DNA from: an uncultured Clostridium sp.
Lineage (GTDB): Bacteria > Bacillota > Clostridia > Lachnospirales > Lachnospiraceae
NCBI GenBank assembly: GCA_945917985.1
Contig: CAMEIH010000006.1
Coordinates: 1 to 64,000, forward strand
Direction of reading: 5' to 3'
DNA: 64,000 bases
In this document: piece by piece, positions 19,121-27,847 of the stretch
Layout: each line of letters opens with the position of its first letter
Numbering within the stretch: the first letter of the stretch is position 1
Notes under the pieces: model-generated
The model's database searches: none
What the model was told of the DNA's origin: nothing
The model's input: the letters and a program-made list of their open reading frames with translations, nothing else
Position numbers and translations under genes: made by a program

Positions 19121-20416
19121 TCAATTTTTCGTGATAAATCCATCGCCATCAATCGTAATTCCATAGGAAATGCTGTTCAGTTCCGCCAGAATCCTTTCCT
19201 TATCGCTTCCATAAGCAAGATCCGTACGGCAGTCTGACTGAATTGCCGGAACGAACTGCAGGCTTTCGATACCGTCCTTCGAAATATCCACCTTTACCAT
19301 TCCGGTATCCAGCGTCTTTGAATTGAACCAGAAATTTCCCAGGCTGTAAAAGACCGGTACATCCCCGTAATACTGAATGCCCTGAAGGCAGTGAGGGTGA
19401 TCCCCAATAATCAGATCTGCTCCCGCCTGCGCAAGTCCTTCTGCCTGCGCCAGCTGTGCCCAGTCCGGTTCTGCCACATTCTCCGTTCCCCAATGAATAT
19501 AAACAATCACAAAATCACTGTTTTCTTCTGCGGCAGCTACCACTCCATAAAGCTTCTCAGGATTCCAGCACCGGAACACGCCGGGACTGTTCTCTCCTGC
19601 CTCTTTTGTGTCCGGATTGTCCAGACGCTCTATCTGAGTAGCAGACACTATGGCCACCTTCACGTCACCGGAAATAAAATACACAGGTGCAGCAGCTTCC
19701 TCCAGATTTCTGCCTGCTCCAACATAAGGCATTTCCGCCTGCTCCAAAGTATCCAGTGTATCCAAGAGTCCCGTTTCTCCGAAATCATAGACATGGTTAT
19801 TGGCAAGAGAAACGATATCCACTCCCATATCGTTCAGATAACTTACCATGGAAGTATCCGCCCGAAAGGTATAGGTCTTGCCCTCGGTGGGCGTTCCTCT
19901 GTTCGTATAAGAAAACTCATTGTTCACCATCATGATATCCACATCATGCATCTGTGCAAGAAGCGGTTCCGAAATGCCGTTTTCTATAGAAACTCCACGC
20001 CGAAGAAGATTTGCCATCATGGCATATTCATCATCAAAAAGAATATCCCCGGCAAAGCCAAAGCTTATAACCCCTTCTTTTTTACCCTGTTTTTCATAGA
20101 TGCGGTTTGCTTTCATATATTCCGGATCAGAAAGGATATCGTCGTATTTTCCCCCGGCAGTGCCATTTCCTTCTTCCGCTGTTTCTTCCGGGATTGATTC
20201 CCACAGTGCATCCAGCACATGTTCTTCTTTCTGCTCTGTTTCCTCCCGGTTTTCTTCTCCGCTCATTGTCACAGTATCTTCAGAATGTTTCATGTACAAA
20301 AGCATGGCTGACACACCTGCCACCACCACAATTGCAAAAGTTGTCAGGAAGATCAATATAGGGGAACGGGCAATGCCGTGATTCAGTTGTTGCCTTATTA
20401 ATGTTCTTTTTTCCAT
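19121..20416 (-). CDS. capA: CapA/PgsA-family metallophosphatase-like protein
   Basis: 431 residues with one N-terminal membrane helix (ILIFLTTFAIVVVAGVSAMLL), an acidic linker, then the CapA domain from about residue 115: FGFAGDILFDD, VNNEFSYTNRG, VSLANNHVYDFGETGLLDTL, VYIHWGTE, IIGDHPHCLQGI and FYSLGNFWFNS. These are the metal-ligand motifs of the calcineurin-like fold in CapA/PgsA, linked to poly-gamma-glutamate or other envelope polymers. It should face outward on the membrane. Unusually it sits between rplA and rplJ, after the rplKA terminator and before the rplJ promoter, so it is probably its own unit. Substrate unknown. Confidence 0.88.
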   Translation of the reverse strand: MEKRTLIRQQLNHGIARSPILIFLTTFAIVVVAGVSAMLLYMKHSEDTVTMSGEENREETEQKEEHVLDALWESIPEETAEEGNGTAGGKYDDILSDPEYMKANRIYEKQGKKEGVISFGFAGDILFDDEYAMMANLLRRGVSIENGISEPLLAQMHDVDIMMVNNEFSYTNRGTPTEGKTYTFRADTSMVSYLNDMGVDIVSLANNHVYDFGETGLLDTLDTLEQAEMPYVGAGRNLEEAAAPVYFISGDVKVAIVSATQIERLDNPDTKEAGENSPGVFRCWNPEKLYGVVAAAEENSDFVIVYIHWGTENVAEPDWAQLAQAEGLAQAGADLIIGDHPHCLQGIQYYGDVPVFYSLGNFWFNSKTLDTGMVKVDISKDGIESLQFVPAIQSDCRTDLAYGSDKERILAELNSISYGITIDGDGFITKN

Positions 20417-20504
20417 ATATCTACCATACCATATTTCCCGTTATAAAGCATCATCTATTTGTCCGTCAGAAATCGCGTCAAAGGCCGTATCCTTTGTAAA
20501 AAAC

Positions 20505-20537
20505 AAAGCCGCTTTCACAGTCTGTGAAAACGGCTTT
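20505..20537 (-). terminator. Terminator of rplK-rplA
   Basis: On the minus strand AAAGCCGTTTTCACAG-A-CTGTGAAAGCGGCTTT forms a long stem followed by GTTTTTT. It separates rplA from the capA-like gene. Confidence 0.9.
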
Positions 20538-20558
20538 TGTATCTTAGTCCGGTTTAGA

Positions 20559-21248
20559 TTAGAATTTAGCTACGCTTACCTTAACGCCGGGGCCCATTGT
20601 AGAGGTAATGGTAATGCTCTTTAAATACTGGCCCTTTAATGCTGAAGGTCTTGCTTTTACAATTGCTTCCATCAGAGCATTGAAGTTCTCCTGAAGCTTT
20701 TCTTCTGTAAAGGAAGCCTTTCCGATCGGAACATGGATGATGTTTGCCTTGTCAAGTCTGTACTCGATCTTACCGGCTTTGATATCGTTGATAGCCTTGG
20801 TCACATCCATGGTAACTGTACCGGCCTTAGGGTTAGGCATTAAGCCCTTAGGTCCCAAAACCTTACCGAGACGTCCTACAACACCCATCATATCAGGTGT
20901 AGCTACAACTACATCAAAATCAAGCCATCCATCGTTCTGGATCTTGGGGATCAGCTCTTCGCCGCCTACGTAGTCAGCGCCTGCTGCCTCTGCTTCGTTT
21001 ACCTTATCGCCTTTAGCAAATACTAAAACCTTAACAGTTTTACCGGTTCCGTTGGGAAGTACAACGGCTCCACGAATCTGCTGCTCTGCATGACGTCCAT
21101 CACAGCCTGTTCTGATATGAACTTCGATGGTCTCATCAAATTTAGCTACTGCTGTTTTCTTTGCTAATGCCACTGCTTCTGCGGGTTCATATGCTACTGC
21201 ACGATCTACCTGCTTTGCAGCTTCGATATATTTCTTTCCATGTTTCAT
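20559..21248 (-). CDS. rplA: Ribosomal protein L1
   Basis: 229 residues: [20 protein letters not shown], then [45 protein letters not shown] and the C-terminal [12 protein letters not shown]1 forms the mobile stalk at the E site and usually represses rplKA translation by binding the rplK leader. Length and motifs are normal. It lies 62 bp after rplK with a good ribosome-binding site (TAGGAGG). Confidence 0.97.
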   Translation of the reverse strand: MKHGKKYIEAAKQVDRAVAYEPAEAVALAKKTAVAKFDETIEVHIRTGCDGRHAEQQIRGAVVLPNGTGKTVKVLVFAKGDKVNEAEAAGADYVGGEELIPKIQNDGWLDFDVVVATPDMMGVVGRLGKVLGPKGLMPNPKAGTVTMDVTKAINDIKAGKIEYRLDKANIIHVPIGKASFTEEKLQENFNALMEAIVKARPSALKGQYLKSITITSTMGPGVKVSVAKF

Positions 21249-21310
21249 TATTAATTCCTCCTATGGTTCAAACGACACGGTCTCATGTCTCCCACTCTAC
21301 AAATTTGTTA

Positions 21311-21736
21311 TTAGTCTTCTACTGTGATACCCATACTTCTTGCTGTACCGGCGATCATGCTCATTGCTGCTTCAACGCTGGCTGCGTTCAGATCAGGCAT
21401 TTTCATTTCAGCGATTTCCTGAAGCTTAGCCTTGGAAATTGTTGCAACCTTAGTCTTGTTAGGTGTTGCGGAACCTGATTTGATGTTGCAAGCTTTCTTA
21501 AGAAGTACTGCAGCAGGGGGAGTTTTCGTAACAAAACTGAAGCTTCTGTCCGCATATACTGTAATAACAACCGGGATGATCACATCACCCTTGTCAGCTG
21601 TTCTTGCGTTAAACTGCTTTGTAAACTCAACAATATTAACGCCGTGCTGTCCAAGTGCAGGACCAACCGGGGGAGCTGGTGTAGCTTTACCAGCAGGGAT
21701 CTGTAACTTAATGTATCCTTCTACTTTCTTTGCCAT
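21311..21736 (-). CDS. rplK: Ribosomal protein L11
   Basis: 141 residues from the ATG at 21736 ([20 protein letters not shown]), with TAGGAGGTG upstream; the 22-residue upstream extension in the track is not L11. Conserved features include [16 protein letters not shown] and the RNA-binding C-terminal domain [20 protein letters not shown]. It belongs to the GTPase-associated centre. Confidence 0.97.
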   Translation of the reverse strand: MAKKVEGYIKLQIPAGKATPAPPVGPALGQHGVNIVEFTKQFNARTADKGDVIIPVVITVYADRSFSFVTKTPPAAVLLKKACNIKSGSATPNKTKVATISKAKLQEIAEMKMPDLNAASVEAAMSMIAGTARSMGITVED

Positions 21737-21749
21737 TGTGGCACCTCCT

Positions 21750-21925
21750 ATAATAATGCAATAAATGCATTGTGGTATGGCGCATCCTTCCGACCGGCCC
21801 AAAGGGCTTTACAGGTGTTCCTGTCAAATCGGCTCTCTGCTCCCACGGTCCATGGAACCCAAATTCCACAGACATTTTTAGTTCCTCTATATTTATAAAG
21901 AAGTTTCCGTCTTATATAAATATCA
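21750..21925 (-). promoter_or_regulatory. Structured rplK leader, possible L1-binding site
   Basis: The nusG-rplK gap on the minus strand has GGTTCCATGGACC, GTGGGAGCAGAGAGCC, ACAGGAACACCTGT and GCCCTTTGGGCC, all able to fold. A GTGGGAG-containing element before rplK is common in Firmicutes and usually attributed to L1 autoregulation. I did not fold it. Confidence 0.4.
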
Positions 21926-21928
21926 TAC

Positions 21929-22447
21929 TTATGACATCTCTCTATCTTCTGCAAAGCTTATCTCCACAGGTGTCTCCCTGCCGAAGAGCTCTACATTGAT
22001 AGTCGCTGTCTGTTTGCCAAAGTCCATACGCTGTACAACACCGACAGTATCCTTCCAGACTCCGGCCACAACTGCAATGGTATCACCCTCTGCAAAATCA
22101 ACAGAAATGTTCTCGGTCTTAATTCCGAGAGGCTTCATCTCCGCTTCCGTAAGCGGAACAGGTTTGCTTCCGGGACCTACGAATCCTGTCACACCTCTGG
22201 TATTGCGAACCACATACCAGGTGTCATCATTCATCACCATATTAATCAGTACATAACCGGGAAACATCTTCTTCTGGACTGTCTTCTTTGTGCCGTTCTT
22301 TACTTCCACCACATCTTCCATGGGCACGCGCACTTCCAGGATTTCTTCCTCAAGATGTCTGTTCTCGATGGTTTTCTCAATATTGGCTTTGACTTTATTT
22401 TCATACCCTGAATAGGTATGTACTACATACCAGTTTGCTTCTGCCAT
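21929..22447 (-). CDS. nusG: Transcription termination/antitermination factor NusG
   Basis: 172 residues. The NGN domain (MAEANWYVVHTYSGYENKVK ... KKMFPGYVLINMVMNDDTWYVVRNTRGVTGFVG) is followed by a KOW domain (FAEGDTIAVVAGVWKDTVGVVQRMD). It binds RNA polymerase to modulate pausing and termination and couples to ribosomes. It follows secE by 15 bp. It is the housekeeping copy by location; a specialised paralogue such as LoaP is not seen in this window. Confidence 0.97.
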   Translation of the reverse strand: MAEANWYVVHTYSGYENKVKANIEKTIENRHLEEEILEVRVPMEDVVEVKNGTKKTVQKKMFPGYVLINMVMNDDTWYVVRNTRGVTGFVGPGSKPVPLTEAEMKPLGIKTENISVDFAEGDTIAVVAGVWKDTVGVVQRMDFGKQTATINVELFGRETPVEISFAEDREMS

Positions 22448-22462
22448 ATTATCACCCTCACT

Positions 22463-22672
22463 CTACAGACCTGTCAGGAAATCCACGCCGTACTGTATTA
22501 CGAAATCCAGTATGGCAATGATAACGCCAAGCAAAACAGAGATGCAGACAACTGCTACGGACTGCTTCAAAACATCGTTTTTTTCAGGCCATATGATTTT
22601 CTTGTACTCAGCCTTCAAGCCTTTAAAGAAGCTGGGTTTAGATGCCTTTTCTTTCTTAACGGAATCTGCCAT
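22463..22672 (-). CDS. secE: Preprotein translocase subunit SecE
   Basis: 69 residues: a short cytoplasmic part (SFFKGLKAEYKKIIWPEKNDVLKQSVAVV, the conserved E-x-K-x-x-W-P motif) and one membrane helix (VCISVLLGVIIAILDFVIQYGVDFL). The single-helix form is typical of Firmicutes. AAAGGAG precedes the ATG. Confidence 0.95.
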   Translation of the reverse strand: MADSVKKEKASKPSFFKGLKAEYKKIIWPEKNDVLKQSVAVVCISVLLGVIIAILDFVIQYGVDFLTGL

Positions 22673-22700
22673 CTTTAACTCCTTTCGATTGCCCGAACGA

Positions 22701-22850
22701 TTACTTGGTTTCCTTGTGTAATGTGTGAGTTTTGCAAAATCTACAATATTTCTTGGTCTCCATCCTGTCGGGATGTGTCTTCTTATCTTTAGTAGTATTG
22801 TAGTTACGCTGTTTGCACTCTGTACAAGCTAATGTAATTCTAGTACGCAT
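22701..22850 (-). CDS. rpmG: Ribosomal protein L33
   Basis: Too short for the ORF track. The minus strand encodes 49 residues: [20 protein letters not shown], then [20 protein letters not shown] and THTLHKETK. It keeps both CxxC pairs (CTEC, CRFC), so this is the zinc-binding form. It lies 28 bp upstream of secE, the usual rpmG-secE-nusG order, behind a promoter at 22921-22949. Confidence 0.96.
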   Translation of the reverse strand: MRTRITLACTECKQRNYNTTKDKKTHPDRMETKKYCRFCKTHTLHKETK

Positions 22851-22920
22851 CTTAAATTCCTCCAATCTTTTACCGGATTTTGAGCATAAAAAAAAGACCT
22901 AAATCTCATCTCGCCTGATA

Positions 22921-22949
22921 AATATATCATATCCTTTTCCCTGCGTCAA
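22921..22949 (-). promoter_or_regulatory. Promoter of rpmG-secE-nusG
   Basis: The minus strand has TTGACG (22944-22949), 17 bp, and TATATT (22921-22926), about 70 bp before rpmG. Confidence 0.7.
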
Positions 22950-23010
22950 CTGATTTTACCTGATTTCTTTTAATTTCTTTTGTTATTTTAACAGAATTCT
23001 CACATTTTCC

Positions 23011-23039
23011 TTGTATCTTCCTTTTTTCCGTGATAAGAT
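23011..23039 (+). promoter_or_regulatory. Promoter of the fliD-like gene
   Basis: TTGTAT (23011-23016), 17 bp, TAAGAT (23034-23039). It looks like sigma-A rather than the sigma-28 form seen at the other flagellar genes here. Confidence 0.5.
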
Positions 23040-23142
23040 ATATACATAATAGTAGGTTATTATGCCCTAATTGTCAAATGGTTTTGGCAGACTGCAAAAC
23101 GGATTTTTGCAGGATCATTCACGGAAGAAAGGAGGGGCAGTT

Positions 23143-24450
23143 ATGGCTTATAGTGCAGCACTCAATACCGTCTATAATCATTATCTCACTGCTTATGCGC
23201 CCAAGGGTACCACTCGCTATGATACCCACAAACGCAGCGAACTGCGCAGCATTTATAATTCCATTGTCAAACTGAACAAAGAATCCCCCCTGTATCTTCC
23301 CGATACCAGCAAGGAATCCCAGATTTTTGCCGTAGGTCTCAAAGAAAACGCAAGACAGCTTCGCAATACCATCGCTTCTCTTGGCGGACTTGACGAAGGC
23401 GAGCTTCTGAACAAAAAAACCGCCTACTCCTCCAACAGCGATCTGGTGGAAGCTTCCTTTATTGGTGACATTCCCGAAGACGGAACCATTCCTTCTTATA
23501 ATATAGAAGTAACTGCTCTCGCATCGGGTCAGACTAACATCGGCAGTTTTCTTCCCTCCTCGAAAGCAATTGCACTTCCGGAGGACACTTACTCCTTTGA
23601 TGTGACCATCAATGATCTGAGCTATGAGTTTCAGTACAATGTCCATGACGGGGAGACAAACAGAGAAGTGCAGGAGCGTCTGTCCAGACTGATCACCAAT
23701 GCCGATATCGGACTGAAGGCTGATCTGATCGAAGACGGTAACGGAAACAGTGCTCTGCGCCTTTCTTCCATCGCCACGGGCATCAAAGAAGGGAAAAATG
23801 CTCTGTTCCATGTATCAGATGAAAATACCAGCAAGACAAAAGGCTGTGTGGACTATTTCGGAATTGACTCCATGGCTGTTTCACCCTCCAATGCAGAATT
23901 TCTGTTAAACGGTGAAGCGAGGACCGCTTCTTCCAACCATTTCACTATTGAAAAAATGTTTGAAGTGCAGCTAAACGGCGTGAGCTCCTCCGATCAGGAT
24001 ATTGCCCAGATCGGCTTGAAAGCGGATGTGGATTCCCTGACAGAAAACATCAGCAATCTGATTGACGGTTACAATTCATTCATCGATTCCGCTTCCGGCT
24101 ACAGCAGCGCTTATCCAAAGAGCCGCCGGCTTGTGGGAGAGATGAACCACATTGCAGAGCTTTACCGCACTGAATTCGAGAAAATGGGCGTTACCTATGA
24201 CGAAACAGGGGAATTGTCCCTCGACAAAGATACCTTGCGAAAAACCGCTCTTGCAGATGGCGGCGGTGAAAGTCTCAGTACCATAAAGGATTTTGCAAAT
24301 TCCGTCCTGCAAAAAACCGGCCAGATTACCTTAAACCCTATGCAGTACGTTGAAAAAACAATCGTGGCATACAAGAATCCCGGTCACAATTTTGCTACCC
24401 CTTACGTGACCAGTGCCTACAGTGGCATGATGTTCAACAGCTATTGTTAA
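23143..24450 (+). CDS. FliD-like flagellar cap-related protein
   Basis: 435 residues from the ATG at 23143 (MAYSAALNTVYNHYLTAYAP), preceded by AAAGGAGGGG; the track's earlier start lacks a site. The middle is beta-rich (YNIEVTALASGQTNIGSFLPS, DTYSFDVTINDLSYEFQYNVHDG) and the C-terminal part carries a FliD-type signature (LTENISNLIDGYNSFIDSASGY). It is shorter than the true FliD in this window (685 residues) and lacks its MSGLDTESII start. No signal peptide; export by the flagellar type III route is inferred. It may be a second cap or a hook-filament accessory protein. Confidence 0.65.
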   Translation: MAYSAALNTVYNHYLTAYAPKGTTRYDTHKRSELRSIYNSIVKLNKESPLYLPDTSKESQIFAVGLKENARQLRNTIASLGGLDEGELLNKKTAYSSNSDLVEASFIGDIPEDGTIPSYNIEVTALASGQTNIGSFLPSSKAIALPEDTYSFDVTINDLSYEFQYNVHDGETNREVQERLSRLITNADIGLKADLIEDGNGNSALRLSSIATGIKEGKNALFHVSDENTSKTKGCVDYFGIDSMAVSPSNAEFLLNGEARTASSNHFTIEKMFEVQLNGVSSSDQDIAQIGLKADVDSLTENISNLIDGYNSFIDSASGYSSAYPKSRRLVGEMNHIAELYRTEFEKMGVTYDETGELSLDKDTLRKTALADGGGESLSTIKDFANSVLQKTGQITLNPMQYVEKTIVAYKNPGHNFATPYVTSAYSGMMFNSYC

Positions 24451-24485
24451 TAATAAATATATCTTGCAATCCAAACAAAAAGTAA

Positions 24486-24521
24486 AAAGCTTCCGTGGCA
24501 GGAATTCCTGCCGGAAGCTTT
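24486..24521. terminator. Bidirectional terminator between fliD-like gene and glf
   Basis: AAAGCTTCCG and CGGAAGCTTT arms around a nested palindromic GGCAGGAATTCCTGCC, with A/T runs outside on both sides. It serves both convergent genes. Confidence 0.8.
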
Positions 24522-24528
24522 ATTAATT

Positions 24529-25662
24529 TTAATCCTCAGCTGCTGCCGCATCAAGTGCCGCCGCGATCACTTTATCCATATCATAATACTTGTAGCTTCC
24601 AAGCCGGCCGCCAAAGATCACATTTTTTTCCTTTGACGCCAACTCACGATACCTCTCAAACAAAGCATCATTTTTTTCATTGTTGACCGGATAATAGGGT
24701 TCGTCTCCCGGTTTCCACTCCGCAGGGTATTCCCTGGTGATCACCGTTCCTTCTCCCTTTCCAAACTCGAAATGCTTGTGTTCAATGATTCTGGTGTAGG
24801 GGATCTGCCGCTCTGTATAATTCACCACCGCATTTCCCTGATAATTATCGCACTCCGGCAGATCCTCCTGCTCGAAGGATAAGGAGCGATACTCAAGATT
24901 TCCGAGGCAATAATCAAAATATTCATCGATCATGCCGGTATACAGCACCTTGTCAAAAGTAATATAGTCTTCGCCGTTTTCTCTGCGCTGCTCCTGTTTC
25001 GAAAGGAAAGCACGGTACTCCGTGTCCAGCAGGACCTTCGTCCCCTCAAGAAGCTTTTCCACAATCCCGGTATAGCCACCTATGGGAATGCCCTGATATC
25101 TGTCATTAAAATAATTGTTGTCATAGACAAACCGGAATGGCAGCCTTTTAATAATGAAAGCCGGCAGTTCCTTACAGTCTCTGCCCCACTGCTTTTCCGT
25201 GTACCCTTTGATCAGTTTCTCATAGACATCCGTCCCGGCAAGAGACAATGCCTGTTCCTCCAGATTCTTTGGCTCCGTGATATGCAGCTGCTCTATCTGC
25301 TCCTGAATCTTCGCCTTCGCCTCAGCCGGCGTTTTAATCCCCCAGAGCTTCGAAAAAGTATTCATATTGAAGGGGAGATTATAAATCTCGTCCTTATATA
25401 CGGCAACAGGTGAGTTGACATAGTGATTGAACTCTGCCAGCTCATTTACATAATCCCAGATTCTTTTATCAGAAGTATGAAAAATATGTGCACCGTATTC
25501 GTGCACCTGGATACCTCTCACATCTTTTGTGTAAATATTGCCTGCAATATGATCTCTTTTGTCAATGGCAATGCATGTTTTGCCCTTTTTTTTCATTTCA
25601 TGAGAAAAAACCGAACCATACAGTCCGGTTCCTACGATAAGGTAGTCATAATGTTCTCTCAT
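24529..25662 (-). CDS. glf: UDP-galactopyranose mutase
   Basis: 377 residues from the ATG at 25662 (MREHYDYLIVGTGLYGSVFS), which has AGGTG 6 nt upstream. It interconverts UDP-galactopyranose and UDP-galactofuranose using reduced FAD. Seen: the FAD-binding GTGLYGSVFSHE, IDKRDHIAGNIYT, VHEYGAHIFHTSD, the active-site region TEKQWGRD and the C-terminal FGGRLGSYKYYDMDKVI. Galactofuranose is a donor for cell-surface glycans, so it may feed the nearby glycosyltransferases. It lies 9 bp after an XRE regulator gene, probably co-transcribed. Confidence 0.96.
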   Translation of the reverse strand: MREHYDYLIVGTGLYGSVFSHEMKKKGKTCIAIDKRDHIAGNIYTKDVRGIQVHEYGAHIFHTSDKRIWDYVNELAEFNHYVNSPVAVYKDEIYNLPFNMNTFSKLWGIKTPAEAKAKIQEQIEQLHITEPKNLEEQALSLAGTDVYEKLIKGYTEKQWGRDCKELPAFIIKRLPFRFVYDNNYFNDRYQGIPIGGYTGIVEKLLEGTKVLLDTEYRAFLSKQEQRRENGEDYITFDKVLYTGMIDEYFDYCLGNLEYRSLSFEQEDLPECDNYQGNAVVNYTERQIPYTRIIEHKHFEFGKGEGTVITREYPAEWKPGDEPYYPVNNEKNDALFERYRELASKEKNVIFGGRLGSYKYYDMDKVIAAALDAAAAED

Positions 25663-25671
25663 AAACAGCAC

Positions 25672-26004
25672 CTATTCTTTATATTTGTCAAGCTGTGCAT
25701 AGTCTTCCATCATCTCGAGGATTTTCTTGCGTCCCTTCTTGTTTAACTGAACATAGTACTGCATAACTCTGTTCTCAAGAATTTTCTCGCCGAGAGCTTC
25801 TCCTCTTTCCAGAGATGAAAAATCAACAGGATTTAAGCTTAATTTATCACACATACGAATAACGGTTCCATAAGCCATTCCTTCAATTCCTCTATCCAGT
25901 GCAGTCACAAGGGTACTGTAAGGGATACCCATCTCAATGGCAAACTGTCTGACACTCTTATACTGTTTCAATATTTCTGCCTTTAAAATTTCTGCTTTTG
26001 TCAT
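25672..26004 (-). CDS. XRE-like helix-turn-helix regulator upstream of glf
   Basis: 110 residues from the ATG at 26004 (MTKAEILKAEILKQYKSVRQ), with GGGAGG before it. The N-terminal HTH is FAIEMGIPYSTLVTALDRGIEGMAYGTVIRMCDKLSL. The C-terminal half is helical and charged (QYYVQLNKKGRKKILEMMEDYAQL). A probable promoter lies upstream on the minus strand (GTGACG, 17 bp, TATACT, near 26061-26089) overlapping GAAATTTC palindromic sequence that could be its operator. Whether it controls glf or only itself is not visible. Confidence 0.75.
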   Translation of the reverse strand: MTKAEILKAEILKQYKSVRQFAIEMGIPYSTLVTALDRGIEGMAYGTVIRMCDKLSLNPVDFSSLERGEALGEKILENRVMQYYVQLNKKGRKKILEMMEDYAQLDKYKE

Positions 26005-26134
26005 GTTTAAACCTCCCACTCGCATATCTCAAAAAAATACTGAATGTTGCTTATAGGAGAAGTATAGCACATTTCCGAAATTTCGTCACTCGCAAAAGAG
26101 GAAAAAAGTGGATGTCGGGACTAAAGTACTATCC

Positions 26135-26902
26135 TCAGAAGGGAAGTGTTAATTGTTGGAAATTCTGTTCATTTTTAATGCTTCTTACGAAATTTTGTAA
26201 ATCCTTTTTCGTCTTTAAAATCTGTGCATTTGTATTTTCTTCCAGATATTGATTGCCGGAAGATAATTCTAACAATTTATAATAATAACACGCCAATCTT
26301 TTATACTGTTTTCTCGCAAAATCAGCTGTATGCATAGTCCCACTTGCCCTCTCCGCTTCAACAACCAGTACTCCCTGACTAATGGCGCTTTGCAACCTGT
26401 CTCTCTCTACATATTGGTATTTCTGTATTTCTGTTCCTACAGGATACTCACTTATGATACAACCATCATTTTTTAGTATCTCCTCTGCCAGTTTCCGGTT
26501 TGATTTCGGCTGAATCTGATCCAACCCACACGGCATGATTGCGATGCACCTTCCCCCACAAGCAAGGGCACCTTTTATAGCTTCTGTATCACAACCAATC
26601 GCAAGTCCGTTTACTAAATTTACGCCTTCTTTAGCTACTATCTCACCGGTTTGATAAGAAAAACTTTTTCCTACCGCTGAGTATTTTCTGCTTCCTATAA
26701 CTGCAATATTTTTAAACTGATTTATCACTTTAATATTTCCCTTATAGTAAAGCACCGGTGGCATATTTTTCAACTTTTTCATATCATCAGGATATAAGTC
26801 ATCTCCTAATAAACAATATGATACTCCATAGTGCAAAGAAGCCTCTTCCATTTTCTTTGCTTTCTCAACCTTAATCAAATCTTTGTCCGTAAAATTATAC
26901 AT
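26135..26902 (-). CDS. DprA/SMF-family DNA-processing-like protein
   Basis: 255 residues from the ATG at 26902 (MYNFTDKDLIKVEKAKKMEE). The Rossmann-type DprA core is clear: YPDDMKKLKNMPPVLYYKGN, IAVIGSRKYSAVGKSFS, VNLVNGLAIGCDTEAIKGAL, IMPCGLDQIQP, ISEYPVGTEIQ and VLVVEAERASGTMHTADFA. True DprA loads RecA on single-stranded DNA in transformation and usually has a C-terminal winged helix and a chromosomal place near topA; neither is seen here. It directly follows a phosphoribosyltransferase gene (4 bp gap). That pairing suggests a stand-alone two-gene module, perhaps in nucleic-acid conflict or repair. Confidence 0.8.
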   Translation of the reverse strand: MYNFTDKDLIKVEKAKKMEEASLHYGVSYCLLGDDLYPDDMKKLKNMPPVLYYKGNIKVINQFKNIAVIGSRKYSAVGKSFSYQTGEIVAKEGVNLVNGLAIGCDTEAIKGALACGGRCIAIMPCGLDQIQPKSNRKLAEEILKNDGCIISEYPVGTEIQKYQYVERDRLQSAISQGVLVVEAERASGTMHTADFARKQYKRLACYYYKLLELSSGNQYLEENTNAQILKTKKDLQNFVRSIKNEQNFQQLTLPF

Positions 26903-26906
26903 ATTT

Positions 26907-27482
26907 CTAAATTGCCTTTCCCAGCGCAAACATTTCAACTTCTCTTGCACCTTTTTTTAACAAAATTTCTTTACATGCATAAAGTGAGTTACCTGTTGTT
27001 GTGACATCATCCATCAGTAATACAACATCTCCTTCTATTTTCATATTGTTCATTGTACTGATAGACTGAAAATGAATATCTATGTTTCTGTTTCCTCCCG
27101 TTGCAAGTTTGTTAATGCTTTTTTCCCTGACTAAAAAATGCACCATATCTTTTCTTCCGTTTTCTGCAAGCATTTTCCCAAGTTTCCCGATTCCGCTTTC
27201 CTTTATGTTTGCATCACTTGACGGCACTACGCAAATAGCAACATCTTTATTAATTTCTGCATCCAGCAGATTATAAAAGTAATGAATTGCCGGTATTTTT
27301 CCTTCTTTCAAGTCCAGAATCTTACTACTAAATACATCAAATAACGGATTTTTGATTTTACGCTCTTTATCTAACCAATACTTGTGATAATTACTATATA
27401 CGATAATATTTCCTGTTCCGTTCCAGCTTTGATTCACAAAAACCATATATTTTTCACCATCCTCTCCAATATTCCTTTTCAC
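26907..27482 (-). CDS. Phosphoribosyltransferase-like protein paired with DprA
   Basis: 191 residues with a type I phosphoribosyltransferase signature near the C-terminus, VVLLMDDVTTTGNSLYACKEIL (the PRPP-binding DD-x-x-TTG loop), preceded by ICVVPSSDAN and followed by MFALGKAI. The N-terminal 70 residues (GNIIVYSNYHKYWLDKERKIKN) are unassigned. The GTG at 27482 is the longest start; an ATG at 27446 is also possible. The loop resembles ComFC, but there is no zinc-finger CxxC segment, so I would not call it comFC. Confidence 0.7.
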   Translation of the reverse strand: MKRNIGEDGEKYMVFVNQSWNGTGNIIVYSNYHKYWLDKERKIKNPLFDVFSSKILDLKEGKIPAIHYFYNLLDAEINKDVAICVVPSSDANIKESGIGKLGKMLAENGRKDMVHFLVREKSINKLATGGNRNIDIHFQSISTMNNMKIEGDVVLLMDDVTTTGNSLYACKEILLKKGAREVEMFALGKAI

Positions 27483-27490
27483 CCAGTTTT

Positions 27491-27847
27491 CTAAATCTCC
27501 TTACCTTTACCACCTATAAATTCCAGCATTCTGTCGTACTGTACATACATTTTCTGAACTTCATTTTCAAGCGTATAATAATGCATAATATAAGGAATCA
27601 GCAACACCATAAACAGTGTAAAAAGCATGATCACAGGAACATAGGAGGTCGCAATAAAAATCCCCGCTGACATAAGTGTCAAAATGGCCACCGTCACCGT
27701 AACGATCAAATGTACCAGCCTCTCATGCTGGAAGAAAGAAATCTGCACCAGATGCTCCTCTATCACCGCATTCCAGTCGGTCACCTGCCCCGGATCTGCA
27801 AGCAGATCGTCTATTCTGTTTCTGTATGATAATATCCGTTTTTTCAT
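27491..27847 (-). CDS. Two-helix membrane protein
   Basis: 118 residues from the ATG at 27847, which overlaps the stop of the upstream Rpn-type ORF as ATGA. There is a basic N-terminus, then two adjacent membrane segments (LIVTVTVAILTLMSAGIFIA and VPVIMLFTLFMVLLIPYIM) and a helical charged tail. No family recognised. Translational coupling to the Rpn remnant may be fortuitous. It precedes the phosphoribosyltransferase/DprA pair in the same direction. Confidence 0.55.
   Translation of the reverse strand: MKKRILSYRNRIDDLLADPGQVTDWNAVIEEHLVQISFFQHERLVHLIVTVTVAILTLMSAGIFIATSYVPVIMLFTLFMVLLIPYIMHYYTLENEVQKMYVQYDRMLEFIGGKGKEI

Noticed and set aside
22418-22678. Plus-strand ORF antisense to secE
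   Set aside because: Shadow of secE and the nusG start.
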